Shown here: positions 46,482 to 56,673 of the stretch, piece by piece
Layout of the letters: the number at the start of each line of letters is the position of its first letter
Numbering within the stretch: position 1 is the first letter of the stretch
NCBI RefSeq assembly: GCF_040834005.1
Contig: NZ_CP162129.1
Location: 447,501-511,500, forward strand
Length of the DNA stretch: 64,000 nt
Direction of reading: 5' to 3'
Source: Paenibacillus sp. PL2-23
Lineage (GTDB): Bacteria; Bacillota; Bacilli; Paenibacillales; Paenibacillaceae
Translations under genes and position numbers: made by a program
Notes under the pieces: model-generated
Database searches by the model: none
What the model saw: the letters and a program-made list of their open reading frames with translations, nothing else
Told to the model about the DNA's origin: nothing

Positions 46482-47949
46482 GCAGGGGCAAAGCCTCGTT
46501 GATTTGTTTCAGGAGCTGGATGCTGAACTGCATTCGGGGCTGCTGAAGCGAGAGCGGCTGGAGGAGGTCTTCAGGCGGTACACAGACTTCCAGTTTCCGA
46601 TGCCTCCTCCTTATCCTGGGGAGATGGAGCTGACCGCTGTATATTGCGAAGGTATGATCGACAAGGTGCAGCTGAATGAATATTTTGTAGGCTTATGCCA
46701 GTTCGTGCTTCAACCTTCAGATGCCGATGCCTCGCTGCCGTTCGAAATGCCGCTCATGCAGTGCGGCGAATCCATGGAAGAGATGCTGGAGGGGCTGCTG
46801 GGAGGCAGTCTGATCTTATATGTTGCTGGCGAGACGCGGTTCTGGATGGTTCATGTGGCCAAGGTGCCGCAGCGCTCCATGCAGGAATCCAATACAGAAA
46901 TATCGATTAAAGGTCCGAGGGACGCCTTCACAGAAGAGCTTTTCACTAATATATCGCTTGTCCGCAAAAGGTTGAGAACGGCTCATCTGTACTGTGAGCA
47001 GTTTGTGGCGGGCAGCTTAACGAGCACCCGAATCGCCTTGCTGTACCTGGAACACAAAGCGGACCCCACGATGGTCAAGGAGGCGCGGAGTCGCCTGGAG
47101 AAGCTGCAGACGGAAGCGGTTGTGAGCAGCGGCCAGCTGGAGCAGTGGATTGCAGACAAGACGTTTGCGCTGTTCCCGCTCTTAGACTACATCGGCAGAC
47201 CGGATTTTATTGTAGAGACACTCCTGAGGGGACGCTTCGCCATTATTGTCGATGGCTCTCCAATGGTATTGATTGGCCCCTCCAACTTCCTGGAGCTGCT
47301 CAAGACGCCGGAGGACGTTCATTATCCCTACTATCATGTCGCCGTCCAGCGATTTCTGCGGCTGATTGGCATGGTCATCAGCATAGCTCTGCCGGGATTT
47401 TGGTTGGCGATTGCCTCCGTTAATCTGGATCAGATCCCCTTCTCCCTGGTGTCGACTGTCGTCATCTCGCGCAATGGGGTCCCGCTGCCTATGTTCCTGG
47501 AGTCGCTGCTGCTTATCTTTTTGTTCGAGCTGCTACGGGAGGCCGGTGTTCGTCTGCCGAAGGCGGTAGGCCAGACAATCGGCATTGTCGGCGGGCTCAT
47601 TATCGGAGATGCCTTAATACGGGCAGGCTTGGCATCGCCTACGCTGCTTGTTGTTATTGCAATTTCCTCTGTCGCAACGTATTCGCTCGTGAATCAGTCC
47701 CTGATCGGCAGCGTCAGCTTGTTCCGGACGGCGACTCTTCTTGCATCCGCCTACCTGGGCATATACGGATTTTTTCTCGCAATGTTCGGACTGCTTATCT
47801 ATATGTGCCGGCTGGAATCGTTTGGCCTCGCTTATCTGGAGCCCATCGTATCGCTGCAGTTCAGAGACTGGCTGGCGGGAATAGCAAGCAATCCATTTAA
47901 GAGAAAGGAATTTACGGCGGAGATGATTGAGAACAAGAAGGAGAAGTGA
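46474..47949 (+). CDS. GerAA-type spore germination receptor subunit
   Basis: 491 residues. An N-terminal soluble half (about 1-290) precedes four or five membrane segments (from about 295). Family blocks RTAHLYCEQFVAGSLTSTRIALLYL and a later PDFIVETLLRGRFAIIVDGSP stretch are visible (quoted in part), as is a region on GVPLPMFLESLLLIFLFELL. It starts behind GGGAGGTGAAGCG. This subunit assembles with the B and C proteins in the spore inner membrane. Confidence 0.92.
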   Translation: MGEQGQSLVDLFQELDAELHSGLLKRERLEEVFRRYTDFQFPMPPPYPGEMELTAVYCEGMIDKVQLNEYFVGLCQFVLQPSDADASLPFEMPLMQCGESMEEMLEGLLGGSLILYVAGETRFWMVHVAKVPQRSMQESNTEISIKGPRDAFTEELFTNISLVRKRLRTAHLYCEQFVAGSLTSTRIALLYLEHKADPTMVKEARSRLEKLQTEAVVSSGQLEQWIADKTFALFPLLDYIGRPDFIVETLLRGRFAIIVDGSPMVLIGPSNFLELLKTPEDVHYPYYHVAVQRFLRLIGMVISIALPGFWLAIASVNLDQIPFSLVSTVVISRNGVPLPMFLESLLLIFLFELLREAGVRLPKAVGQTIGIVGGLIIGDALIRAGLASPTLLVVIAISSVATYSLVNQSLIGSVSLFRTATLLASAYLGIYGFFLAMFGLLIYMCRLESFGLAYLEPIVSLQFRDWLAGIASNPFKRKEFTAEMIENKKEK

Positions 47950-47952
47950 CCC

Positions 47953-49128
47953 ATGCGGCTAACCTTAATGTTATTCATAGCTCTGGGCTGGGTTGTCCTG
48001 ACTCTGTCAGGCTGCAGTACGGACGTCAAAAACATTGAAAGGCTCAACTATGCAACGGCAATTGGCGTAGACTACAAGGATGGAGAATATAGAGGCTTTG
48101 TTCAATTCGTCGATCTGCAGGCAGAGGCCAAAACGACGGAAGGCATTAATCAAGAGGCAAGGATATGGATTGGCGAAGGAAGAGGGGAAACATTCGAGGA
48201 TTCTTTTTTCAATATCTACCGAACCGCTCAGGAGCGGATCTTCTGGGGGCATTTGACGGCAGTGGTCATAAGCGAGTCGGCTATGAAGAAGGGGCTGCCC
48301 TCCATTCTGGACAGTATAACGCGCTACAATGAATTTCGACTGACTCCGGTCGTATTCGGTACAAGGGGCTCGGTGAAGGAGATATTGAGCCAAGGCGGCT
48401 TCTATGGCCAATCGCCCCTTAGTACGATATTGCATGAGCCGGGCGGTATCTATCAGCAATCTTCGTTCATACACTCAGTCCAGATGCATCGGCTGATCAG
48501 CTATCTCAATGAGCCTGGCTATACGACGTGTATTCCGACTCTGGCGGTTAATAACCTGCAATGGACGGAGAAAAATAAACGCAAGAAGCTGCTTATGATC
48601 GACGGCGCGATTTTTGTAAAGGACCAGTCTTATCGGAGCTTCATTCCATTAAAGGAGCTGACTGGAATGAGGTGGATTCAGAAGGATACGCAGCGAGCGG
48701 GCGTCCCTGTACCGATTGATGGTGGGCCATCGGTTCAAGCTGTTATTAACAGGAGCAAACCTAAGCTGAAGCTTCTGCAGGGGGGCTACTCTCCGGAGTT
48801 CAAATTTCTGTACGAGGGGTCCGGCTATTTGGTCAACCGCGCCAATAACGAATGGAGCAAGACGGGGGAGCTTAACGAAGCGGTGGAGAAGGTCATTCGC
48901 AAGGAGGTAGAGGATTTGTTCCAGACCGGCCGGCGCAAGCATACCGATGTGATGAATCTCGAATACCATATGTTCCGCTACCATCATCGCTTGTGGAGCT
49001 CCCTTCCCTCGCCGGAGGCCACGATTATGAGTCCGGACACACTGTCGACAATTAACGTCCACGTGAATATTCGACATACGAGCACTGTGAAGAACAGGAA
49101 CGTACTAACAAAGCCGCAGAAGGAGTAA
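47953..49128 (+). CDS. GerAC-type germination lipoprotein
   Basis: 391 residues with a lipobox ending at Cys21 (VLTLSGCSTD) and the Ger(x)C fold: IERLNYATAIGVDYKDGEY, then QERIFWGHLTAVVIS and later GAIFVKDQSYRSFIPLKE. Lipid-anchored C subunit of the germinant receptor. Starts 3 bp after the GerAA stop. Confidence 0.92.
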   Translation: MRLTLMLFIALGWVVLTLSGCSTDVKNIERLNYATAIGVDYKDGEYRGFVQFVDLQAEAKTTEGINQEARIWIGEGRGETFEDSFFNIYRTAQERIFWGHLTAVVISESAMKKGLPSILDSITRYNEFRLTPVVFGTRGSVKEILSQGGFYGQSPLSTILHEPGGIYQQSSFIHSVQMHRLISYLNEPGYTTCIPTLAVNNLQWTEKNKRKKLLMIDGAIFVKDQSYRSFIPLKELTGMRWIQKDTQRAGVPVPIDGGPSVQAVINRSKPKLKLLQGGYSPEFKFLYEGSGYLVNRANNEWSKTGELNEAVEKVIRKEVEDLFQTGRRKHTDVMNLEYHMFRYHHRLWSSLPSPEATIMSPDTLSTINVHVNIRHTSTVKNRNVLTKPQKE

Positions 49129-49252
49129 TGGTGGGTAACCACCACAAAAAAGTGCTATGCAAAACAAATAATTCTACCTAAATGGAAGCGTGGCGCTGAA
49201 CAAACTCGTGTACGATGGGGGATGAATGGGAATGACTAGGGGGACTGAATAG

Positions 49253-51367
49253 ATGGATAAAAGATGGATGAGACTGCTTCCGCGACGTATGGAGGGCATC
49301 GGCTGGCGGTCATTGCGGGTGAAGTGGATCGTGCTCATCTCGGCGGCCGTCCTGCTGTCGCAGATGGGCTCCAATGCCATGAGCTTCGGCATCATGCAGG
49401 CGACGCTGGGGGAGACCTTCGCGAATGAAAACGCGGTCCTTGTTGAAAGCGCTACCAGAGAACTGCGGATGTTCGCCGAGCAATATGAGAAGGCGGCAGA
49501 GCGCATGGCGGGCGAGATCGTCCGAATCGCGGAGCGGTCGGAGTCGTCAGAGCGGGATATAACGGTCATGCTTCAGGCTGTCAAAGAGCAGGATCCAGCG
49601 CTGCTGAGCGTGTTTTTTATCCCCGCCTCGACAGGGAGGCAGCTTGCGGCACACGAATTCGAGCCAACGGGAGATGCAAGAGAGCTGCCGCACTATAAGC
49701 TGGCTCTAGAGAAGAAGGATACGGCCTGGACGGACGTTCGAATGGACGACCTATCGGACAACATGACCGTGTCGATAGTCACACCTGTCGTTCTCGGAGA
49801 ACAATGGCATGGCGTGGCCGGCTTTAATATCGACCTGAAGGGAATCGGCCTGCTGCGGGAGTCGAACGAGCGTTTCGGCGACAACAAGCTGGTCATCTAT
49901 GATAATCAGGGCTTGATCATTTCATCGTTCATGCAAGGGCTGGACAGCACGAATATCGACCCGAATGCGAGCGGCGGAATGCCTGGCGTGACGAATGCTA
50001 TTCCGGATGCGAATGATATGAAGCGAACGTTCGACTGGGTTGAAGCGGTAGCGGCTGGCAAGAGAAGCGGTCTGGATTTCGAATGGGACGGGGTTCGCTA
50101 TAACGGCGAGGTCTCGTTTGTGTACTCCTTGGATTGGAGTGTTGTCTCCTTCGTGGAGCGTAGCGCGCTGACGGGGCGGCTGTTCCAATTCGCAGGCACC
50201 AGCGCGGCCGCTCTGGCGATTGGCGTCATCATCGGCGGATTGGCTGCGTATTACATCGCCACGGGATTGCTGAGCACTATCAATTCACTTCGAGCGACGA
50301 TCGCGAGGACAGCAGAAGGAGACCTGGTCTCAGAATTCCGATATGGCAAGCAAGACGAGCTTGGAGAGCTGGCACGCAGCTACAACGCCATGCTGGGAAG
50401 CATGCGAGCGCTCATTCACAGAGTGGGACTCGGCGTGCAGGCGGTGGAGCAGACGGCCGGCGGGATGCAGAAGTCTGCTGCGGAGAATGCGGTGACCGGC
50501 AAGAGGGTTGCTCAATCATCGGAGGAAATTGCGAGGGGCGCCTCCCATACCTCGTCTGAGATTGAGAGGAGCTCGGATGCGGTCTTCGTGCTGGGGCGGG
50601 AGATTGAGCGGCTGACGGGCCAGTCGGAGGAGATGAAGCGCGTGCTCGCCGATGCCAGCCGGGATCTCGAAGGAGGCAACAGCCAGGTTGCGCAGTTGGA
50701 GCAATCTTACGCCCGTCTGGAGCGGGCCTTTGGCCAAGTATCGTCCATGGTGGACGAGCTCAGCCGTCATTCGCAATCCATTCATGCCGTAACGAAGGCG
50801 ATCTTCGTGATTACGGAGCAGACTAACATCCTGTCCATCAACGCATCCATCGAAGCCGCAAGAGCTGGCGAGCACGGCAGAGGCTTCGCGGTCGTGGCGA
50901 GCGAGGTAAGGAAGCTGGCCCAGCAGGCGAAGCAGTCGGCAAACAGCATTCAGACCACAATTGGCGAGATGCTGGCGCAAACGGACAGCCTTGTAGCCGT
51001 CGTCGGTGAGACAAACCAAATGAACGAAGCGCAGCGTATGGCTGTGACGGAAGTCAGCCATGCCATAAGCAACATGAACGGCTCGTTAGGCCGGATAGGG
51101 GAGCATATGCAAAGCGAGCTCTCCATGATCGCGAGCATCGAAGCGCAAAAGGAGGCGGTGGTGGCCTCCATGGGGACGATTCTTGCGGTATCCCAGCAGA
51201 CAACGGCGTCTGCGGGGCAGATCGCGTCATCCATGGACAGGCAGACCCAATCCATAGGCGAGGTGTCGATGAGCGCTGGCCATCTGGTGGAACTTGTGGC
51301 CGAGCTGAAAGAGGCCGTTGCCCGGTTCCGTACACAAGAAACCCAGGATGGACAGGGCGCACCTTAA
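49253..51367 (+). CDS. Methyl-accepting chemotaxis protein with dCache-like sensor
   Basis: 704 residues. Membrane segments about 24-46 and 312-336 bracket a ~265-residue outside sensor of the dCache type ([30 protein letters not shown]). HAMP about 337-390, then the methyl-accepting coiled-coil hairpin with the signalling tip (about residues 525-550: [20 protein letters not shown]). It immediately precedes the ChvE-type binding-protein gene in the same direction, so it may sense a sugar (inference); ChvE-like proteins in other bacteria feed both transport and chemotaxis. Confidence 0.92.
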   Translation: MDKRWMRLLPRRMEGIGWRSLRVKWIVLISAAVLLSQMGSNAMSFGIMQATLGETFANENAVLVESATRELRMFAEQYEKAAERMAGEIVRIAERSESSERDITVMLQAVKEQDPALLSVFFIPASTGRQLAAHEFEPTGDARELPHYKLALEKKDTAWTDVRMDDLSDNMTVSIVTPVVLGEQWHGVAGFNIDLKGIGLLRESNERFGDNKLVIYDNQGLIISSFMQGLDSTNIDPNASGGMPGVTNAIPDANDMKRTFDWVEAVAAGKRSGLDFEWDGVRYNGEVSFVYSLDWSVVSFVERSALTGRLFQFAGTSAAALAIGVIIGGLAAYYIATGLLSTINSLRATIARTAEGDLVSEFRYGKQDELGELARSYNAMLGSMRALIHRVGLGVQAVEQTAGGMQKSAAENAVTGKRVAQSSEEIARGASHTSSEIERSSDAVFVLGREIERLTGQSEEMKRVLADASRDLEGGNSQVAQLEQSYARLERAFGQVSSMVDELSRHSQSIHAVTKAIFVITEQTNILSINASIEAARAGEHGRGFAVVASEVRKLAQQAKQSANSIQTTIGEMLAQTDSLVAVVGETNQMNEAQRMAVTEVSHAISNMNGSLGRIGEHMQSELSMIASIEAQKEAVVASMGTILAVSQQTTASAGQIASSMDRQTQSIGEVSMSAGHLVELVAELKEAVARFRTQETQDGQGAP

Positions 51368-51400
51368 AAAAGTATAGGTATTCATAAAAGAGTGCTATTG

Positions 51401-51416
51401 TATAGCGCTTTCATAG
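51401..51416. promoter_or_regulatory. Candidate cre (CcpA) site upstream of sugar importer
   Basis: TATAGCGCTTTCATA; its complement TATGAAAGCGCTATA is near the CcpA consensus. It lies 80-95 bp before the ChvE-type gene, close to a possible -10 (TATATT at 51431-51436). Confidence 0.6.
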
Positions 51417-51493
51417 GCGCGATTCGATGCTATATTTAGACCTGTAAGAAACAAAAACTTGCAGCAGAACACATTTGAGAGGGGTAAAAAAAT

Positions 51494-52600
51494 ATGAAAA
51501 AGAGCTTCAAATCGATTTCTCTCTTGCTTGTTATGATGATGTTCGCAGCCGTAATGGCAGCGTGCAGCAGCAATGGAGGCGGCGAAGTCAGCGTCGGGAT
51601 CGTATTGCCGACCAAAGACGAGCCAAGATGGGTACAGGATGAGCAACGCTTTAAGGATGCCCTGTCCGGCACAAAATATACAACGGAAATCCTGTTCAGC
51701 CAAGGCTCTTCGGCGAAGGAGAAGGAAAACGTCGAGACGCTGATCAACAAAGGCATCGATGTTCTGATCATCTGTCCTCATGACGGACCGGCAGCAGCCT
51801 CCGCTGTAGAAGCAGCCAAGAAGGAAGGCATCAAGGTTATCGCTTATGACCGCCTGATCACGGATACGGACGCGGTTGACTATTACGTAACCTTCGACAG
51901 CGAAGCGGTAGGCGCGGCGCAAGGCCAATACCTGATCGACAACGCGAAGGGCGCGGGCCAGCCTCTGTACCTGTATGCAGGCGCAGCCTCCGACAACAAC
52001 GCATTCCTGTTCTTCAGCGGCGCATGGAAGGTGCTGCAGCCGAAGATTGCTGACGGCACGTTCGTCATCGCCAACTCCAGCGAAGCGATTGCTCTGAAAG
52101 ACAAGGCGGAGCTGTCCCGCGACGAGCTGGGCAAGATCATCGGTCAGATCACAACGAACTGGGATCCGAACGAAGCGAAGAACAAGGCGCAGACACATCT
52201 TACATCCGCTTCTGCGGACATGAAGGGCGATGTCCTGATCCTGGCTCCGAATGACGGCACGGCTCGCAACATCGCGGACGTATTCGGCTCCGACAGCGCG
52301 GTATCGAGCTTCGTTGTAACGGGTCAAGACGCGGAGAAGGCTTCCATCCAATACATCATCGACGGCAAGCAATCCATGACGGTGTTCAAGGATGTTCGTA
52401 CGCTGGTAACGGACGCTATGGGTATGGCTGTAGCCATCCTTGACGGCAAGACTCCAGAAACAACGGGTTCGTACAACAATGGCAAAGTCGACGTGGCGGC
52501 GAAGCAAACAGACGTCATTACGGTCAACCAAGGGAATGTGAAGGCTGAGCTGATCGATTCCGGCTACTACAAAGCGGAAGACTTCACGGGACTGAAATAA
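51494..52600 (+). CDS. chvE: ChvE-type multiple-sugar-binding lipoprotein
   Basis: 368 residues starting behind GAGAGGGG. Lipobox ends at Cys24 (VMAACSSN). Type I binding fold with ChvE/XylF-group blocks: VGIVLPTKDEPRW, LINKGIDVLIICPHDG, KVIAYDRLITDTDAVDYYVTFD, GAASDNNAFLF, VTGQDAEKASIQYI and ELIDSGYYKAEDF at the end. The end and the YYVTFD form fit ChvE better than XylF. Captures monosaccharides for the MmsA/MmsB importer encoded downstream. Codon use looks highly biased, suggesting strong expression. Confidence 0.88.
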   Translation: MKKSFKSISLLLVMMMFAAVMAACSSNGGGEVSVGIVLPTKDEPRWVQDEQRFKDALSGTKYTTEILFSQGSSAKEKENVETLINKGIDVLIICPHDGPAAASAVEAAKKEGIKVIAYDRLITDTDAVDYYVTFDSEAVGAAQGQYLIDNAKGAGQPLYLYAGAASDNNAFLFFSGAWKVLQPKIADGTFVIANSSEAIALKDKAELSRDELGKIIGQITTNWDPNEAKNKAQTHLTSASADMKGDVLILAPNDGTARNIADVFGSDSAVSSFVVTGQDAEKASIQYIIDGKQSMTVFKDVRTLVTDAMGMAVAILDGKTPETTGSYNNGKVDVAAKQTDVITVNQGNVKAELIDSGYYKAEDFTGLK

Positions 52601-52639
52601 GATAAAAGCATAAGCAAGACGGATTAGTGATGGCTGGAT

Positions 52640-52678
52640 GACTGCCGCGCTCAGCCCTCGTGACGGGGCGCGGCAGTC
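52640..52678 (+). terminator. Stable hairpin between binding-protein and ATPase genes
   Basis: GACTGCCGCGC...GCGCGGCAGTC, 11-bp perfect stem. There is no U-tract, so full termination is unlikely; it may protect the upstream mRNA end and give more binding protein than transporter, as is known for other binding-protein operons. Confidence 0.6.
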
Positions 52679-52737
52679 AACAAGAAGCTGTCACTTTCCG
52701 TTAGTTGTCACGGCTGCAAGGTTAAGGGGGCATAACG

Positions 52738-54258
52738 ATGGGCGAATATATTTTGGAGATGAAGAGCATCACCAAGGAATTTCCGGGAGTCAAAGCGCTC
52801 ACGGATGTCAGCTTCGAGGTGGGAAGGGGCGAGATTCACTGCCTCATCGGGGAGAACGGCGCTGGCAAATCCACGCTGATGAAGGTGCTGAGCGGGGTCT
52901 ATCCTCACGGGACGTATACGGGAGACATCGTGTTCGAGGGCAGCGTACAGCAATTCGGCCGGATTAGCGACAGCGTGAAGGCGGGCATCGCCATTATTTA
53001 TCAGGAGCTGGCGTTATTCCCGGATCTTACGGTATACGAGAATATCTATGCAGGCAATGAAGTGAAGCGCGGCGGCGTCATTGATTGGAACCAGACGATT
53101 GTTCAGGCCAATCAGATGCTGAAGAAGGTAGGACTCGACGTCAATCCAGAGATGTTGATTAAGGATCTTGGCGTAGGCAAGCAGCAGTTAGTTGAGATCG
53201 CGAAGGCGCTCAGCAAAAACGTCAAGCTGCTCATCCTCGACGAGCCAACGGCGGCGCTTAATGAGAACGACAGCGAAAATTTGCTGGAGCTGTTGCGGGA
53301 GCTGAAGAAGCAAGGCATTACGTGCATTATGATTTCCCATAAGCTGAAAGAGGTTATTTCCATTGCGGACCGGGCAACCGTCATCCGCGACGGCCGTACG
53401 ATCTGCTCCCTGGACGCGTCCAAGGGCGAAATTACCGAAAACGCGATTATTAAAAATATGGTCGGCCGCGAAATCGACGACATCTATCCCAAGAGATTGA
53501 ACAAGAAGTTTGGCGAAAAAATTCTGGAGCTGAACAATTGGTCCGCCTATGATCCGCAGCTGGGCCGCCATGTAGTCAAGAACGTTGATCTGCATGTCCA
53601 ACAAGGCGAAATCGTCGGCATAGCCGGCTTGATGGGCTCGGGACGGACGGAGCTCGCGCTCAGCATCTTCGGCAATCCCAAGTCCTATAAATTACAGGGC
53701 GACCTGTTCGTGAACGGCATGCCCGCAAGGTTCAATCACACAAGCGACGCGATCAAGGCGGGCATCGCTTACGTGACGGAGGACCGCAAGGGGGACGGCC
53801 TGTTCCTTACTCAAGATATTAAGAGCAACGTGGTGGCGGCGAACCTGAAGGGCATCTCCAGCAGGGGCGTCATCAATGAGAATGAAGAGGTCATTATCGC
53901 GAACGAATACAAGGGCTCGATGCACGTGAAGGCTCCTTCCGTTGAGCAGATCGTTGGCAAGCTGAGCGGCGGCAATCAGCAGAAGGTGTCCATCGGCAAG
54001 TGGCTGTTCGTTGGACCGAAGCTGCTCATCCTGGATGAGCCGACGCGCGGCATCGACGTCGGAGCCAAGTTCGAGATTTACACGATCATGAACAAGCTGA
54101 TCAGAGAAGGCATGAGCATCATCATGATCTCGTCGGAGCTCCCGGAAGTGCTCGGCATGAGCGACCGCGTGTACGTTATGGCCGAAGGCGCGTTGAGAGG
54201 CGAGTTGCCGATCGAAGAGGCTACCCAAGAAAACATTATGCAGCTTGCAACGCAATAG
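52738..54258 (+). CDS. mmsA: MmsA/XylG-type sugar importer ATP-binding protein
   Basis: 506 residues with two ABC domains. First: Walker A GENGAGKST (38-46), a signature-like LGVGKQQLVEIAKAL and Walker B LLILDEPTAAL. Second: degenerate Walker A (GLMGSGRTELAL), a signature LSGGNQQKVSIGKWL and Walker B LLILDEPTRGID. This duplicated form is the norm for monosaccharide importers of the CUT2 class. Starts at ATG 52738 behind AAGGGGG. Confidence 0.93.
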   Translation: MGEYILEMKSITKEFPGVKALTDVSFEVGRGEIHCLIGENGAGKSTLMKVLSGVYPHGTYTGDIVFEGSVQQFGRISDSVKAGIAIIYQELALFPDLTVYENIYAGNEVKRGGVIDWNQTIVQANQMLKKVGLDVNPEMLIKDLGVGKQQLVEIAKALSKNVKLLILDEPTAALNENDSENLLELLRELKKQGITCIMISHKLKEVISIADRATVIRDGRTICSLDASKGEITENAIIKNMVGREIDDIYPKRLNKKFGEKILELNNWSAYDPQLGRHVVKNVDLHVQQGEIVGIAGLMGSGRTELALSIFGNPKSYKLQGDLFVNGMPARFNHTSDAIKAGIAYVTEDRKGDGLFLTQDIKSNVVAANLKGISSRGVINENEEVIIANEYKGSMHVKAPSVEQIVGKLSGGNQQKVSIGKWLFVGPKLLILDEPTRGIDVGAKFEIYTIMNKLIREGMSIIMISSELPEVLGMSDRVYVMAEGALRGELPIEEATQENIMQLATQ

Positions 54259-54269
54259 GAGGAAGACCG

Positions 54270-55445
54270 ATGAATCTACTCAACGAAGCGAAATCGCTTG
54301 TTAAAGTGAATATCCGCGAATACGGCATGTATATCGCCCTGTTCGTTATTATGCTGACCTTCACTATCATGACGAACGGACTGTTCATGTCCTCCCGCAA
54401 TATTAGTAACCTTCTTGACCAAACAGGCTATATCGCCGTGCTTGCCGTCGGCATGACGCTAGTTATCGTCATCCGCCAGATCGACCTGTCGGTTGGCTTC
54501 GCAGCCGGCTTCCTGGGCGCTATCGCCGCTATCCTGCTGTCGCAGGCCGGCGTGCCGTTCTATCTCACCATTCCCATCATTCTTGTGCTGGGCATCATCG
54601 TTGGTCTGTTCAACGGCGTGCTCGTCGCGAAGATCGGCATTCCATCCTTCGTCGCGTCCCTCGCGGGCATGCTGATCTTCCGCGGCGCGCTGCTGCAGGT
54701 AACGGAGAAGACGGGCACCATTATTGTCAGAGATGAGCACTTCAACGCGATCGGCAACGGGTTTATCCCCTCTATCGCCGTAGTGGGCGGTCTGCATCTG
54801 CTGTCCCTGCTGGTTGGTCTTGCGGCAATTGGGCTGTACATCTACAGCGAGATCAAGAAACGCAGGAACAAGCAGAAGTACCATTTCGAAGTGGTATCCT
54901 CGGGTATTTTCGCGCTGCAATTACTATTTGTATCGGGTATTATCGGCTATTTCACCTGGGTGCTGGCGGGCTACAACGGCTTCTCCTGGACGGTTGTCAT
55001 TATGCTGGCGGTTGTCGCCATCTATCATTTCCTCTCCACGAAGACGGTGCTCGGCCGTCACATCTATGCGGTGGGCAGCAACCCGGAGGCGGCGCATCTG
55101 ACAGGGATCAACGTGAAAAAGATTACGTACATCGTGTTCGGCTCCATGGGTATGCTCGCCGCCTTGTCCGGCATCCTGTACACCGCTCGCCTGCAATCGG
55201 CGACCACGACGGCAGGTACGCTGTTCGAGCTTGACGCGATTGCGGCCGCTTATGTCGGCGGCGTATCCTCCGCTGGCGGCGTCGGCAAAGTAACAGGCGC
55301 CATTATCGGCGCGATCGTCATGGCGTCGCTCACAAGCGGCATGAACCTGCTCGGCGTCGGCATCTCCTATCAGTACATGATTCGCGGCGGCGTTCTGGCC
55401 GCAGCGGTCATCTTCGACGTCATGACGCGCAAGAAGCGGGGCTAG
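54270..55445 (+). CDS. mmsB: MmsB/XylH-type sugar importer permease
   Basis: 391 residues with about ten membrane segments and CUT2 permease blocks (VGMTLVIVIRQIDLSVGFAA near the N-terminus; LGRHIYAVGSNPEAAHLTGI; YVGGVSSAGGVGKVTGAIIGA). It starts behind AGGAGG 11 bp after the ATPase stop. Length near 390 residues matches the MmsB/XylH group rather than RbsC (about 320). Confidence 0.93.
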   Translation: MNLLNEAKSLVKVNIREYGMYIALFVIMLTFTIMTNGLFMSSRNISNLLDQTGYIAVLAVGMTLVIVIRQIDLSVGFAAGFLGAIAAILLSQAGVPFYLTIPIILVLGIIVGLFNGVLVAKIGIPSFVASLAGMLIFRGALLQVTEKTGTIIVRDEHFNAIGNGFIPSIAVVGGLHLLSLLVGLAAIGLYIYSEIKKRRNKQKYHFEVVSSGIFALQLLFVSGIIGYFTWVLAGYNGFSWTVVIMLAVVAIYHFLSTKTVLGRHIYAVGSNPEAAHLTGINVKKITYIVFGSMGMLAALSGILYTARLQSATTTAGTLFELDAIAAAYVGGVSSAGGVGKVTGAIIGAIVMASLTSGMNLLGVGISYQYMIRGGVLAAAVIFDVMTRKKRG

Positions 55446-55479
55446 TTGGTCCTCCGATAGCCTGCGTGCTTACCATATG

Positions 55480-55542
55480 AAATCCCCCTGCAACGCCAAT
55501 CCATGACCGAGGTGGTCATACGGCGGAGCAGGGGGATTTTTT
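55480..55542 (+). terminator. Rho-independent terminator after sugar importer operon
   Basis: AAATCCCCCTGC and GCAGGGGGATTT with an inner GACC/GGTC hairpin, followed by a T-tract (TTTTTT). Confidence 0.85.
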
Positions 55543-55591
55543 GACCACAATAGAATTTATAGGTTTTCGAGCATTCGAAAACGGAAATTCT

Positions 55592-55660
55592 ATTTGGCGA
55601 TAAATCCTACATCTAGACGCGGTCGCTCATCTTTGAAAGGCCTCGATAAAGGATTTCTCA
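55592..55660 (+). repeat. Interspersed repeat C, copy 1
   Basis: About 69 bp beginning ATTTGGCGATAAATCC and ending GATAAAGGATTTCTCA. A near-identical copy lies in inverted orientation at 57439-57500. The shared core includes ACGCGGTCGCTCATCT and GGCCTCGATA. Non-coding. Confidence 0.85.
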
Positions 55661-55717
55661 TCCCAGAATTTATAAAGTTTCGGGGTGAAGCGGGTTTTCG
55701 GTTCAGATGCGCAAGAC

Positions 55718-55901
55718 GTAACGGACATAAAACGGACTTAGAGCTCCAATTTGATCTTTCTCAGAATGTAACGGACAAATTGGACGCTTAGCCGTACGAA
55801 ACGGACGGAATCAACCTCAATCCCTGTCCTAACGTTCGAAAATGTCCGTTACAACTGCGGCTGGCCGCTGGGACGCGTATAAAGGTGTTTTTCGTCCGTT
55901 A
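55718..55901. repeat. ACGGAC-rich intergenic repeat region
   Basis: Six ACGGAC boxes, four forward and two inverted, in about 180 bp. TGTAACGGACA (55767-55777) and TGTCCGTTACA (55843-55853) form a perfect 11-bp inverted pair. No gene is seen in the 474-bp gap between the importer operon and the leftward map gene; it holds the terminator, repeat C and this region. Similar ACGGAC-box stretches seem familiar from Paenibacillus intergenic DNA (recollection, not checked). Confidence 0.65.
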
Positions 55902-55919
55902 GAAGCTCTGCCGAGAATG

Positions 55920-56666
55920 TTATTGCGCAGTGAGAATCTGCGGACCTTCAGAGGTAATGGCAATCGTATGCTCGTATTGTGCCGCGAGCTTGCCATCCCG
56001 TGTCCGTGCGGTCCAGCCATCCGCATCGATGGTCATCTGATAGGTGCCTTCCGTAATCATGGGCTCAATTGTAAACACCATACCCTCTTTGATGCGAAGG
56101 CCTTTGCCGGGATTGCCGACATGCTCGTAATTGGGATCCTCATGCAGGTCCCGTCCGATACCATGAGCGAGAAGGTCCCGCACGACGCCGAAGCCGTTCG
56201 ATTCCGCGTGCCGCTGTATCGCGCTAGTGACGTCGCCTAGCCGATTGCCGGGCTGCGCCTGCGCAATGCCGAGCTCCAGGCATTCCTTCGTAATGCGCAG
56301 CAACTGATCGACCGTTGGGGAGATGTTCCCCACCGCATAGCTCCAGGCGGAATCCCCGAGCCAGCCGTCAAGCTCCGCCACCGTATCGATTGTTACGATA
56401 TCGCCTTCCTTAAGCGGCGTATCGCTTGGGAAGCCATGCGCAATCACGTCGTTAATGGAGGCACAGGTCGCATAGGCATAGCCCTTATAGCCTTTCGTGT
56501 AGGGCTTGGCGCCGTGCTTCAGGATGATGTCTTCAAAGATCCGTTCAATCTCGTTGGTTGTGATGCCGGGCTGGATGAGCGGCGCAATCGTGCGATGGCA
56601 TTCGGCCACCACTTGGCAGGCTTTACGGATAGACTCTATTTCATGTTTATTTTTTAAGATCACCAT
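55920..56666 (-). CDS. map: Methionine aminopeptidase type I
   Basis: 248 residues with the pita-bread fold ligands: VIAHGFPSD (substrate His), IVTIDT and GDSAWSYAVG (two metal Asp), LLAHGIGRDLHEDP (metal His; usual GHGIG is AHGIG here), FTIEPMI and YEHTIAIT (two metal Glu). Removes N-terminal Met from new proteins in the cytoplasm. It lies just after a TetR gene, not in the ribosomal-protein cluster, so it is probably an extra copy. Confidence 0.93.
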   Translation of the reverse strand: MVILKNKHEIESIRKACQVVAECHRTIAPLIQPGITTNEIERIFEDIILKHGAKPYTKGYKGYAYATCASINDVIAHGFPSDTPLKEGDIVTIDTVAELDGWLGDSAWSYAVGNISPTVDQLLRITKECLELGIAQAQPGNRLGDVTSAIQRHAESNGFGVVRDLLAHGIGRDLHEDPNYEHVGNPGKGLRIKEGMVFTIEPMITEGTYQMTIDADGWTARTRDGKLAAQYEHTIAITSEGPQILTAQ

Positions 56667-56673
56667 ATTTGAC

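Noticed and set aside
52640..52678. Full transcription terminator splitting chvE from mmsAB
   Set aside because: There is no U-tract and the three genes form one obvious importer; a processing or stabilising hairpin fits better.
55594..55791. A 65-codon frame after the sugar importer terminator
   Set aside because: It begins inside repeat C and runs through ACGGAC boxes; no ribosome-binding site.
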